DNA from: Paragyromitra xinjiangensis
Taxonomy: Eukaryota > Ascomycota > Pezizomycetes > Pezizales > Discinaceae
DNA length: 64,000 bases
NCBI GenBank assembly: GCA_038503065.1
Contig: JBCAMK010000006.1
Coordinates: 124,001-188,000, forward strand
Reading direction: 5' to 3'
Part shown: piece by piece, positions 48,561-58,865 of the stretch
How the letters are laid out: each line of letters starts with the position of its first letter
Numbering within the stretch: the first letter of the stretch is position 1
Position numbers and translations under genes: made by a program
The notes under the pieces: model-generated
The model's input: only the letters and a program-made list of their open reading frames with translations
Told to the model about the DNA's origin: nothing
Databases searched by the model: none

Positions 48561-50165
48561 AAGGCAGAGAAGAGGAGGTGGGGGCTCCCTCAATGCATAT
48601 CCATCTGGTACAAAGTTAATAGTACGATTAAGAATTATTCACTAAACGGGTGGCAGTGTAACACTGGCGAGCTGAGTGGGGTGACAGATATCACTTGTGG
48701 TTCTCCGCAGAGTTTCATGAAACAATACGAGAAGAGATTAGATCTTCTAGAGATGCCTTGAGGGCTACTCCTGCGTCTTTAGCAGGAACAGGGCTGTCAC
48801 CGGCTCCTCCATGGAGAGACATTCATAGGAGCATAGGTAGCGGAAAGAATAGAAACGAATTAACGAGGAAAGCTGTTTGAGAGCAATTAGGAAGCAATAT
48901 ACGTGTGTTCGGTTGATCGCATCATAGTTCAATCGAGTGCCAGACCGAGACTCCAAAGCCCAAAGAGAGCAGCACATCATTTTTCTTCAACATGAAAGAA
49001 CCGGTGGTAGAAGGCAATTTCTGCGTATTGGCCCAGACCAGGAGAGGCCGAGGAAGCTGATCTGAAACCTAAGAGCCGCCTATCAGAGTTAAGAATGCCC
49101 CGCTTGGAATATACGATAAGCTTGGTTCGTTAGACAGGAACAGTTCCCAAGCGAGAAATTGGCAGGTGCCGGTCTAGATGCTATTGTCAAACATGAAAGT
49201 AAACTGAGTATACTGTCACTTGACCAATCAAAGAAACGAGGGAGGGTGAGGACAATGGTAATTAAATGAAGGTTTGGTAGCACTGTGCTATCTGGAATAT
49301 TTGGAAGAATTGGCGAACCTCGGTTTCTAAAATTCTCCAAATCCCCCCTCCCCATGAGATTAAGTTCAGTCTTGCCCATTTCTGACGAACCAACTGCGAC
49401 TTTGGAAACAGTAATCAAGTCCGTTCAGCCAGTGCTTTCTATAGATGTGCTACTTATAAAGCACGAACGAAATTGAAAATATTTCACTACGCTAAAACCA
49501 ATACTTCAGGAGACTGCTACGCGGCACAATCGAATACAGAATTTTAAGTTCTTGGGAGTACTTTATGGCAACAGATAAAGCCCCGGCAATATAGATCACT
49601 AACAAATCGAGGGGTTTCACGTTCTTCGTCATGGGTATAACGTGCATCACTCGACGAAGGGTAAAGTATTCAGCTCGCTTAGAAACTCTGACCCGCGCCT
49701 AGGCTTGACTCAGTCTCATATCAAGGGTTAAATGAGTGTTAGTGAGCCAGGGAACACAATATGATTTTGGGATCAGTGTATTTGGCATCCGAATGCTAGC
49801 ATGGTTGTTTGATAGATCTCGATTTACTTCACGTTTACGGGATTGTTCGGTAGCACAATCGATTATGGTCCATCTTTAACTTGGGTTGCGTGTCCCCTCA
49901 AACTGACAGGGCTATCAGTGTATATATAAAGCCTACTAGGTATTCTTTTTTGTAAGTCAGTGCAGATATTGTTCCTGTTAATCAGGGTAGAAGCCGCCAA
50001 AGAGTGAGGACATGTACGGGATAAAATTAAAAGAGAAGACTGGAAATAGATGCGCACCAGGTCCGGTTTTCCCGTGCGATTAATTTGTCTTTTATAATCA
50101 GTGGAAGGAGCGGCTTCTTCACTGCAATTTGACAGAAAAACACTGAAGATAGGAGTTAAAAAAAA
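48561..50165. other. Gene-free stretch including the diverged left flank of core copy 4
   Basis: Sequence at 49880-50150 resembles 57120-57400 left of copy 5 (aggacatgtacgggataaaa against ggggacatgtaagagaaaac). No gene is supported. Confidence 0.4.
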
Positions 50166-50287
50166 ATTGAGGTGGGTGTCCCCCACGGGATCTGAACTCC
50201 CCCCGCTTCTAGGCAAACAGCTTACTCCCTCTGGAGGACGGCTTCGAAGCGGGGCGCGGCCAACTGCGCTAGGGAGGGACATTTGTT
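50166..50287 (-). repeat. tRNA-related core repeat, copy 4
   Basis: All 122 bp are identical to copy 1, about 19 kb away, while the outer flanks differ strongly. Confidence 0.8.
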
Positions 50288-50662
50288 AACCCCCCACAAC
50301 CTGACTTGAACGCATCATTTTCACTCCAGCATACAAAGGAGCGATCGCTAACCAATATTGCACCCGCATTTGTACCTTTCTCTTTTTTGATGTGCATCCG
50401 TGCATGTTGTAGTTCTTTTAGCCTGGAACTAGGGATAGAGATGGAAATATCACGAACTTCGGATATATCTAGTGAGTGAGGCGAGCACAGTGATAAGTGA
50501 GAAATCTTTCGTTCCTGAATTGAGTGGACCTTCACCTCGCTGGCTCTGTTAAACAGATCCGCCTTTCTCCTTCCTCTCAACGTCCATGTAGCAACCTTTG
50601 GTATACATAGCGCATGGGATGCGCACAGGAAATCATGCGGGAGCGGTCAAAACAACCACACA

Positions 50663-50820
50663 ATGTATCTTTCGGCTAGGTACTACGGCAAAACAGTGCA
50701 GATGTCTAGCTTCAAACCGACAACCCCGCATTTAAGTCCCCGCTACCCCAAACGACAGAGGTCTATTTATCACAGCACGGGCAAAGCAGGTTCCAATGCA
50801 GTGGCGAACTTATCGTGCCA
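50663..50820 (+). repeat. SINE-like element family C, copy 2
   Basis: tgtctagcttc...cgcatttaagtccccgctaccccaaacgacagagg aligns with 42375-42440, and ccaatgcagtggcgaactt aligns with 42473-42492. The B box is eroded (catttaagtcc). Confidence 0.5.
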
Positions 50821-52113
50821 GCAAGACGCATTCAGTTGTCAAACTAATCCTTAGTATTGGCGAATAGGAAGTATCATTTCTTGCTGCAAACTAGGAAGCA
50901 TGAGTGTAAGTTAGCATCCCTGCGATGTCACCCTGTTTATACTGCAGAAGTTTCGGTAGTCCAGCTTCCGTAAGCTGGCTTTGCACGTATATCCATCTGC
51001 TCTCGCTCAGTGCCTACCGCGATCCAATCATGAAGCCCCATATAATGCTTAGAGCCTATGCTAAATACTCCTCATGCTATCCACGATTCCTGAAAGCATC
51101 GTCTGCTGCGGCTGCCTCAAACAGTGACTTCAAATATATCACAATCAAAGACTGTTAAGAAATCCACTAGGTACTGCATTCGGGGAACACAGTCGCATAG
51201 ATACCCCGAGACGTTCTATCAATCCTAGTGAGCAGTTATTCTAGTCCTGACGCCAGGAATCATCATTTGTGTATCTAATTGGTTATCCCTCGGCTTGTGT
51301 GCCCACGGTTTTAGCTATATCTTCAATAACAATATTGGAGTGATACATGGTGGCCAAATGGCGAGTAATAAATCGGACGATAATGCAAATGACTTCACAA
51401 GATTGCTAGCTCATAATATTACTCTTAGGCGACAATCATAGAATCAACCATCATGGGTTACCGCATATTAAACCTGTGGAATAAGAGCGGGGCACCGACC
51501 TAGGTTACTGCTACCGCACCATAATGCAGGCCTTCCATATCATATAGTATGATTGTCGAGTAAATAAAAACGAGGATATACATTTAAACAAATCGTTTAT
51601 TTAATACATGTCCCGGACTTGGTTATGCGAGGGTGTGGGCAACGAATTGATATACACAGCTGTCTCCACATGGGGGGAGCTCCTCCCTGCAGCATTCTGG
51701 AGATTCGGTGTGTGAGCGGAGGAGGGCTCCAGGTCTATGCACAATGTAACTTCTTCTGCATCGCCCTTCCTCACTGCCTACACGTGCGTAGTGGTATAAC
51801 GTACAGAATAAGGCTCAACCTATGCCACCACCAGGGAGGGAGTATTCAAGGGTCTGACGTATTTCCTGATAAACTAGATATCCTGAAGCTGCAAAAGGTG
51901 GCTCCATTAGAAGATCCGAGCTTGACGATGGGAAACTATAATGACATATTCAGCGCTACTCTGCAGGAATAAAAAAGGCCGTATAAATTTTCATAAGCAG
52001 TATACAACAACCAAAAAACAGAGAAAAAGCTCAACCTTCAGGCAAACCCCTAACACCCACAGGCATGCCCCAATCAGTAAGTGGAGCAATCGGTTATAGC
52101 CCTCTACGCTCAG
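50821..52113. other. Gene-free stretch
   Basis: A plus-strand ATG frame at 51625-51972 (about 115 codons) contains several Cys and His but no known motif; it is left uncalled. Nothing else is recognised. Confidence 0.3.
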
Positions 52114-53344
52114 CTACGGTGCCATCCTAAACTTGTGTGTATCATTCAATGTATTCTCATGTATCTCTTTCATGTCCATGCCCAATGGCACAGGTCGTAT
52201 CCAGTTATTTACCCTCGTAAGCGCAAGGGTAAAGCTCAGCTCAGATACGAAATTGATAACGCCCTTCAGTGTCTTGCTTTTCGCTATAAGCTTCAGCACC
52301 ATAGTGAACGTTCCAAACTCTGCATCAATATTGAATCGTATATTACGCGACATAGTTGCACCAGACCCTCATAAGTCTCCAGCACGCTTACTAGACCCTT
52401 CGATTCTATTTTGCCGGTCAGAGAGTGAGAATGATTTGCTCGTGTTTAAAACCGCAGTTAGCGCCGGACCGCAGGATGATGCTAGAGGCGAGGTCTTGCG
52501 GGAGGACAGATTGTGTAGGGACGATATTGCCAGGGATCTGATGGGGAAAACGGAGTATTCAAAGATGGGCGGTTCTGTTGGCTCTCCATCGATGGCCTGA
52601 GAGGTTAGAAGGCGCGTGATGTCATAATATCCATGGATGATACATTCGGTGTCGTGGGTGGTAAGATGAAAGTATACAGGAAAGGGTGGCTCTCCAGTAA
52701 ACGCCTGATCTGCGAATGCCAACGCCTTTCCTGGTTGCCGTGTCACACTGTAAGTGATATCTATCAGCCAGACTTCCTGATCTAGATCCTGCATGTCGGG
52801 ACCGAACTTTAACCTGCACACCAACCAGGCATGAGTAAGTAGGAAACGATAGCTGACGTGAAAGAACCCCTCATCAATGAAGTGGTAACCTCCAGCTTGG
52901 ACTCTGTATCGAGTTAGGGAATATCGTAATTAGCCGTCGCGCCATTCGTGGGCCTGTTGGTGCTTGGCTTGCAGTAGCAGCAGTGATCCTTTGGTGGGTG
53001 CAGCACACTGAGGCTGGTTCCAATGTTCTGGAATGCCTGGGAGGCATACAGTTCTAAGCCCAGTCCCGAAACTTTTTGAAGGTACAGTGGCAAGTGCTGT
53101 CTGGGGCAGAGGTATTCTGGTCGCCTCCCGCGCAATCCTCTGCTCTCGGCGTCTCGCAATGTTGTTTCTTCGGTTCGGCGGAGGGACAAGTTAGGTGGTC
53201 TTCTGCGCAACTTTGCGACTTGCGCCTCTTTAGATTCTGGTCCACTAACCCGGAATCTCTCGTGCGATTGCTAAGACACATTTCTCCCTGTCCTATATCG
53301 TTTGAAATCAGTAGTCCCGTCTTTCTTGTTGGCGCTTTACCCAT
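52114..53344 (-). pseudogene. Broken hypothetical gene, several exons
   Basis: On the minus strand an ATG at 53344 opens a 96-codon Cys-rich frame (CHCTFKKF). An overlapping frame (LPLYLQKVSGLGLELYASQA, then a CCYC pair) continues to about 52930. A probable intron follows with CCCTAAC and a TACAG acceptor near 52911. The next exon (YHFIDEGFFHVSYRFLLTHAW...) stays open to a TGA at 52371-52369. The same frame then continues without a shift for 84 more codons to 52114. That in-frame stop, and the missing link between the first two frames, suggest a recently decayed gene or an unresolved intron. No family is recognised. Confidence 0.4.
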
Positions 53345-53360
53345 GTCCAGTGTACAGAGG

Positions 53361-53570
53361 TGATCGCTTATTCATGCAATCAGATGAGGTAAACAAAGCC
53401 TCATTATAAGGCAACCGCGAGATCAATTTCGGAGTAAGGAATCAAGAAAAATACTAGAATAAGCAGCGAGGAACTTTTTGCGCCTAGATTATCGAGGCAG
53501 CAATAGGGCTGTGTAGTTGTGGATGCACGGAGTATCACTCGCTGTATGACTAAGCACTCACTATTGCACA
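53361..53570. repeat. Dispersed 210-bp repeat, copy 1
   Basis: It aligns with 55212-55425 at roughly 75% identity (shared atgcaat..g..gatga, ggcagcaat.gggctgt, gatgca.ggagtatcactc). It is non-coding. Confidence 0.65.
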
Positions 53571-54108
53571 TGGTGTACGAAAGTGATACACATTTGGCTT
53601 GGTAACGAGCATATCGCTACAATTTCCCACAGCACAACCCCCAGGAGATCCGATTTTGACTGGAATGTATATCCTCTATGCTCAGCGAGGAGATATCGCT
53701 TGTTAATATTGCAAAAGCTCCCCATTTGTGCAAAGGTTGCGCTGAAAGCAAAGTCACTATCAGATGGTCCAGATCTTCACAAAAATACACTTCTTTTAAT
53801 TATCTCCCTACCAGAAATGAAATCTACACCATCTAATTGATCTTCCTGGAACTCAGCAGATCTGAGAAATATGTTGTGGAGAAATATGGCCTTTTCGCGA
53901 TGTGCATCACTTTTGTGTACCCTATGCACAGCCCCATTCGAAAAGTCTTGGCACCCCTCCTCTTTGTTGAGCACGACTGCTAGCAGATTGAGACTATAAT
54001 TTCTATAGGAGGTAGTGATATAAAATCGTTAGATGTTATTTAGCTTTCAGTATCTGCGTAGTTTTCTTCTCTTTTAATTTACTGTTCTCTAGCTCGATCT
54101 ACAACAAT
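53571..54108. other. Gene-free stretch
   Basis: Nothing is recognised. Confidence 0.35.
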
Positions 54109-54640
54109 TTAGTTTGCTATCAATAGTTTGAGGGTGCTAGGACTTTGCGAATGCGACCGTACGTTGACCGGCATCTCAACAGTACCAAATTCTCTATTCC
54201 TACCCTGTTTAACACCGGCGCAGCCCCCGCAAATATCACACAAAACATCCACCCCACTCCTGCATTTTAATTCCTCCCCGCCGAAGTAAACATCGAGATT
54301 CCTCCTTCTACAAGCCTCGCCCACCACCAATTTTTTTACCGCCTCCCCGTCAATCGGATTCTCCCCCTCCATCTTAGAAAACAACTCTCCTTCCTCCCAT
54401 AGGATGTATGCCAACGCTGGCATTCCGTTTCGTCCTGCTCGACCACTTTCCTGGGGCAAATCCACTAGACCTCAAGGGAAACCGAGATGTAAAACAGCTT
54501 TAGTCCCCGAAATATCTATCCTCGCATCCTGGATGTTGTCGCAATAATTACCTCCGTTTCATCCACTCTCACTCCTCCAAATCCCTGCCTTTCAACCCCA
54601 CTGGCTATAGTACCTCCCGCATCCTGTTGTCTCTGCAACT
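54109..54640 (-). pseudogene. RecQ-family helicase C-terminal relic
   Basis: The minus strand preserves a helicase C-terminal end: DISGTKAVLHLGFP, then an in-frame stop, then GLVDLPQESGRAGRNG, the motif VI signature of RecQ-type DNA helicases. A region with CRSGVDVLCDICGGC, like the zinc-binding RecQ tail, follows to a stop at 54109. Further upstream (to about 54640) only scattered similarity remains, in another frame. Motifs I to V are absent. Such RecQ genes are common in fungal repeats and subtelomeres (telomere-linked helicases). It cannot encode an active helicase. Confidence 0.75.
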
Positions 54641-54879
54641 GAATGAAATTACGCTGTATATCGACAGCAAACAACAGACCTCTCTGGGCCTTCGAAGCTC
54701 AACCGGTCTAATACATCAGCAAGGACGCTCGTAGCTCCTGGAGATCCACACCGTGTCTCTAGAAGAAACACTTCTTCTTAACTTCCCCATGCCTGCTGAC
54801 CTCTTGGGCAAAGTCAGTCAGCAACCATCACCTCCTAGCACCTTCCCCTGCTAGAGTCACGATGCTACTCCCCGAGGCT

Positions 54880-55135
54880 CCTACGCAGCTTCTGAATCAA
54901 CTAGCTGCAGCCTTCCAGTACTGTTCGAAGTAGCTGCTTGCTTGCAGCCGAATCGACTCCCGAACCTCCCCTCACGCAGTTTCCGAATTGGCTGCGTGCT
55001 CGCCTCCAAATCGACTGACTGACAGCGGCCGAAGCGGCGATGCTAATCGACTCCCGGAGCCTCAGGAGAGGTTCTGAATAGGCGGGGAAGGCTAAAGGGT
55101 GATAGGTAGGAAACAGCGGCACAAGTAGGGTGTGG
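54880..55135. repeat. Degenerate GAATCGACT-type array 3
   Basis: gccgaatcgactcccgaac, ccaaatcgactgactgac and ctaatcgactcccggag recur, ending tctgaataggcgggg as in array 1. Confidence 0.55.
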
Positions 55136-55211
55136 GGGTTCGTTTGATGTGCCTAGACCGAGTAGATAGTAGATCGTATAAAAGTATTGTCTTGCACCTG
55201 CACTGCTTACA

Positions 55212-55425
55212 GGGGTCGTTGCTTAGTCATGCAATACGGTGAGATGAACGGAGCCTAATTATAAGACAACCACAAGAGATATTTTGTAGTAGCCAATCAA
55301 GAAAGATTCCAAAGTAAGTAGAGAGGAGCTCTTTGAGCTTAAACTGGTTGGGCAGCAATGGGGCTGTATGTTTTGCGGATGCATGGAGTATCACTCATTG
55401 CATGACTAAGCGCCTGCACCTGTAC
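55212..55425. repeat. Dispersed 210-bp repeat, copy 2
   Basis: Diverged partner of 53361-53570; it lies directly right of array 3. Confidence 0.65.
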
Positions 55426-57429
55426 GTGTGCGATTAGTCAGCGGCTTGGCAACAAATCAGCGTCACAGCTCAGGGGCGAAGTTAAACGTTTTCTGAGCCG
55501 CTGACTAAGAGTCTTGGCGTGCGAGACTGAGACAAAACTAGACTTCAGCAGTTACGAAATACTCAGTAAACGTCAAACAGGTAGCTGATCATTCCACTTA
55601 TCCCGATATCACTCCTGATCGACTTAAAGAATGGCCGGGAAACCTTACTCTTCTACCTCACGAGCGACAATCAAGTAGTCCTATAGCAGCGGAAACCGAC
55701 CAACTTCACCCCATTCAATCCTGATGGCCTACCCAAGGGAATCCTCCGCAACCCGTATTCGTTTGCAGCTCTCTGGTACAAGAATCATGTACGTGATCTA
55801 CCTGCATCAGTCCCGTGAAGTCAACTTGACCACGAGTATATTCTAAAACTACCCAGATTAGGCGCTACAACATAGTGGAAGACGACAGCAAATCTACGTA
55901 ATAAGTCCTTCCTACGTACCCCTCGCTGTGGAGACAGAGGGCTCAAGTCTCGCTGCTTGCGGCGATAGAGACACGCGAGGTTGGGTCTACTACACCCAGC
56001 GACCTCTCTAATAACCACAAAGCTACATCGGAGCTGACACATACATAAATACCCGCTCGCCGTGATGGAGCTCCAAGTAAGTGAAAGTCTATCCCTTCAA
56101 TCACTCACGTCAGATCTCATTATCAGTTTGTCATACCTCGCGGCGTGTCAGGACCCCGCTGATGTCGCTACGGATTTTACGAGGACGGGGACAGACTCCA
56201 AGCCTTTGATTCTGAAAGACAGGCCAGTAACTGCCCCAGACCTCGGAAGGCATTTGTAGTAGCCTAGCTGAGTGTTGCAGACATCCGATTCCCAGCAACT
56301 TCAACATGACGCCCGAATAAACGCCTCTGGCGGTCTACGTTCCTTTCTCTAATTACACATCTGTAATCAGTCTGTACTGTATCAGTCACCGGCAGAGGCT
56401 CTGGAGAGTCTCAAAAATAGGCAATAAATGGGCCACAACTCCGCCGGAGGCTATGCGGTGGTCACCGACGGCGGTCCAGAGGACGCAACTGGCAGTCGTA
56501 ATAGACCTGGATGCGAAGTGTAATAGGTTATTTTATTAGGCAGCGGGACACAAGAAGTTTGTGAATTAGAGTTATCCGATTGTGGACTAGAGATGACCAT
56601 ATAGAGGAGGGGCTTGAGACACCGGACACGCACCATTTGCGCCAGGTTTGGGCATTTCGGGTCAACACAAAGCAAAAAAATATCCGCTGGGACTTGATAT
56701 CGTGATAGATTTTTCTCTGATTTACTCTGATATCTAGTTTCATTAATGTCTAGTTGAGTGGGTGAGTGCCAAAAACGCCAGGAAGTGTGTGAGGTGGGTT
56801 GTATTGCCATATTCTGACCAAAACTGAGTGATCCTAGCCTACCTCACTGGTTGCAGTAGGGCCGTAAGCAGAGGTTGTGAATGCTTCGTTGCGAGGAGCA
56901 TTCAGTGGCCCTGACCCCACCTGCAGGCTGGGGTGTCGATGGAAGGCGATTGGGATAAGTATAGGAACTCACTATTGCTTGGTCTACAGATGTGCCAACC
57001 TATAAGGATGCTTGAAATTTACGAGTGCGTGAATATCTTTAGTCTTCTCTTATTTACTGCGGGATGTCTGGCATTCACGTTAGCGATTGGTGGTAGGGTT
57101 GACTGTGGTTTGCTGTTACCTTAGGCTGTGCGTCCCGTCATTTTGACAGGACCATTAGCACAGACAGCCCAGGCCACACAGGCAAGTGGGGATAGTGCTC
57201 CTGCTAATCAAGGCAGAAGCAAATCAAGGATGGGGACATGTAAGAGAAAACATAAAAGAGAAAACCGGAAATGGTCACGAGGCTCAACTTGATAGAAATG
57301 AGTAGCATACATAATATATTACTGATGGTAAACAAACCACTGGCAGCCTGCATAATTAATTTCTTTGCTGGACTGAGAGAAGAAGCGGTTCGTTGCGGTT
57401 TAAGGTAGGGGAAAAAAATTTAACAAAAA
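55426..57429. other. Gene-free stretch with a possible coding relic
   Basis: A plus-strand reading near 55645-55820 (LLFYLTSDNQVVL, stop, then NFTPFNPDGLPKG) looks like a decayed gene, but I cannot name the family. 57120-57400 is the left flank of core copy 5. Confidence 0.3.
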
Positions 57430-57543
57430 GGGGTGTCCCCCACGGGATCGAACTCCTCCCACTTCTCTGCAAACAGCTTACTCCCTCTGGAGGACGGCTT
57501 CGAAGTGGGGCGCTACCAACTGCGCTAAGGAGGGACATTTGTT
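57430..57543 (-). repeat. tRNA-related core repeat, diverged copy 5
   Basis: The minus strand has a perfect A box (TTAGCGCAGTTGG) and a canonical B box (GTTCGATCC). The long stem is kept by paired change: CCCACTTC with GAAGTGGG here, against CCCGCTTC with GAAGCGGG in the other copies. This may be closer to the ancestral tRNA-like form. Confidence 0.75.
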
Positions 57544-57997
57544 AATCCCCAGCAACCTGTCTTGAACGCATCTTTTGCACGTGAGCTTATCTTCAGGCTA
57601 GATAACAGCGATTAGATAAGAGCGATTACTAACCGGTATAGGACTCGTGTTGTAGTTATCCTCACCAAGCCCTTGCTGACCCCTGGAATTGAGACATGAC
57701 TGTTGAAGCGCCTGTTGGTTCCTGAAATCCGATCGATGTTAAACTACATGTCGGTTGAAGCTGAAAAAATATGGGCACATATATTGCCTGGTGGGCGCTA
57801 CATACCTTCTTTCGAGAAACTACTCAAGATATGTTTCCGTTCGGTGACTAGAGGGCAGAGAGCACCTGAAGATCGAGACATGCACGAGACAAGGCAAAAC
57901 AGGAATAACCAGAAATACATGAATCCGACAGCAAGGAGTTGAAAGAAGTGAAGCTCATGTTTGATTTATTTCTCTAGAGTTGATAAATCCTAACGCC
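57544..57997. other. Gene-free stretch
   Basis: Right flank of core copy 5, with similarity to the flanks of copies 3 and 4 for about 100 bp. No gene is supported. Confidence 0.35.
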
Positions 57998-58865
57998 CTA
58001 AAAATTCCACAACGTGGCTAATATATCGTATATGGTATAGTATCGACGAATAGAAACGATTACAACATCCGTACGCATCATGTTTTCTCTAGTTGCGCAA
58101 GAATCGGGCGGTAATTCCGGAACCGCAACCTCCTCCACGCTCTCGACACGTCTCCCCAACAATGGAGCCTCGATATACAAATCCCCAAAGCGTCCCAACA
58201 ACCCCTCCGGAACCTCTCCATTCAACTCGCCCCACCCTAAAACCTTCGCCCAAACGTTCACGCTATCCTGCGCACTCCCCACCCCCAACTCTAGTTTCCG
58301 CCACGCATCAATTACATCCTTCCACTGATCCACACTTCGATTATCCAACGGTAGCCAGTCACCACTTGAGTCCTTCACTTCCGGAAGAAATTTCTGCTCT
58401 TCCTGCGGAAACACACTCTCCGAGTTCTCCAACACCGCATTGAACCGCGGAATCATATCATTCGAGAGCTCCGGTTTCGGAGCGCCGATAGTAACACCCA
58501 TCATAAGGTTTTCTGATACATGATCGCTGGCCAAGAGTTCTGATACGTCGCAAAACGGGATCAATGGGTCTTGATTCCAATCATCTACAAACCGTTAGCG
58601 CCATCTCACATCTTGGAAAGATCACATACATATCCCCCACAGCGCACTGGGTACCAGTTTCATCACCGGGCTGATATTCCACTCTAGCGGCCTCGGTGAC
58701 GCAGGCTGAGACGTGATGGCGATTACAAGAGCAGACTTTAGAGGGTCTGTGAGCTGCATTGGCTTTGCGTATATCGATGTCTGACAGGGTGGGACATGGA
58801 TAGAACTGTCTTTAATTTCCGCGGTATCGATAGCCATCCTACAGGATACCTCAAACGATAATGTA

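Noticed and set aside
49863..50282. 139-codon minus-strand frame beginning inside the core repeat
   Set aside because: The same start recurs at each core copy (SAVGRAPLRSRPPEG); it is the tRNA-like sequence read as protein, and the rest is diverged flank.
55560..55820. Fungal lectin-like relic
   Set aside because: LFYLTSDNQVV only loosely recalls beta-propeller lectins; there are too few repeats to name it.
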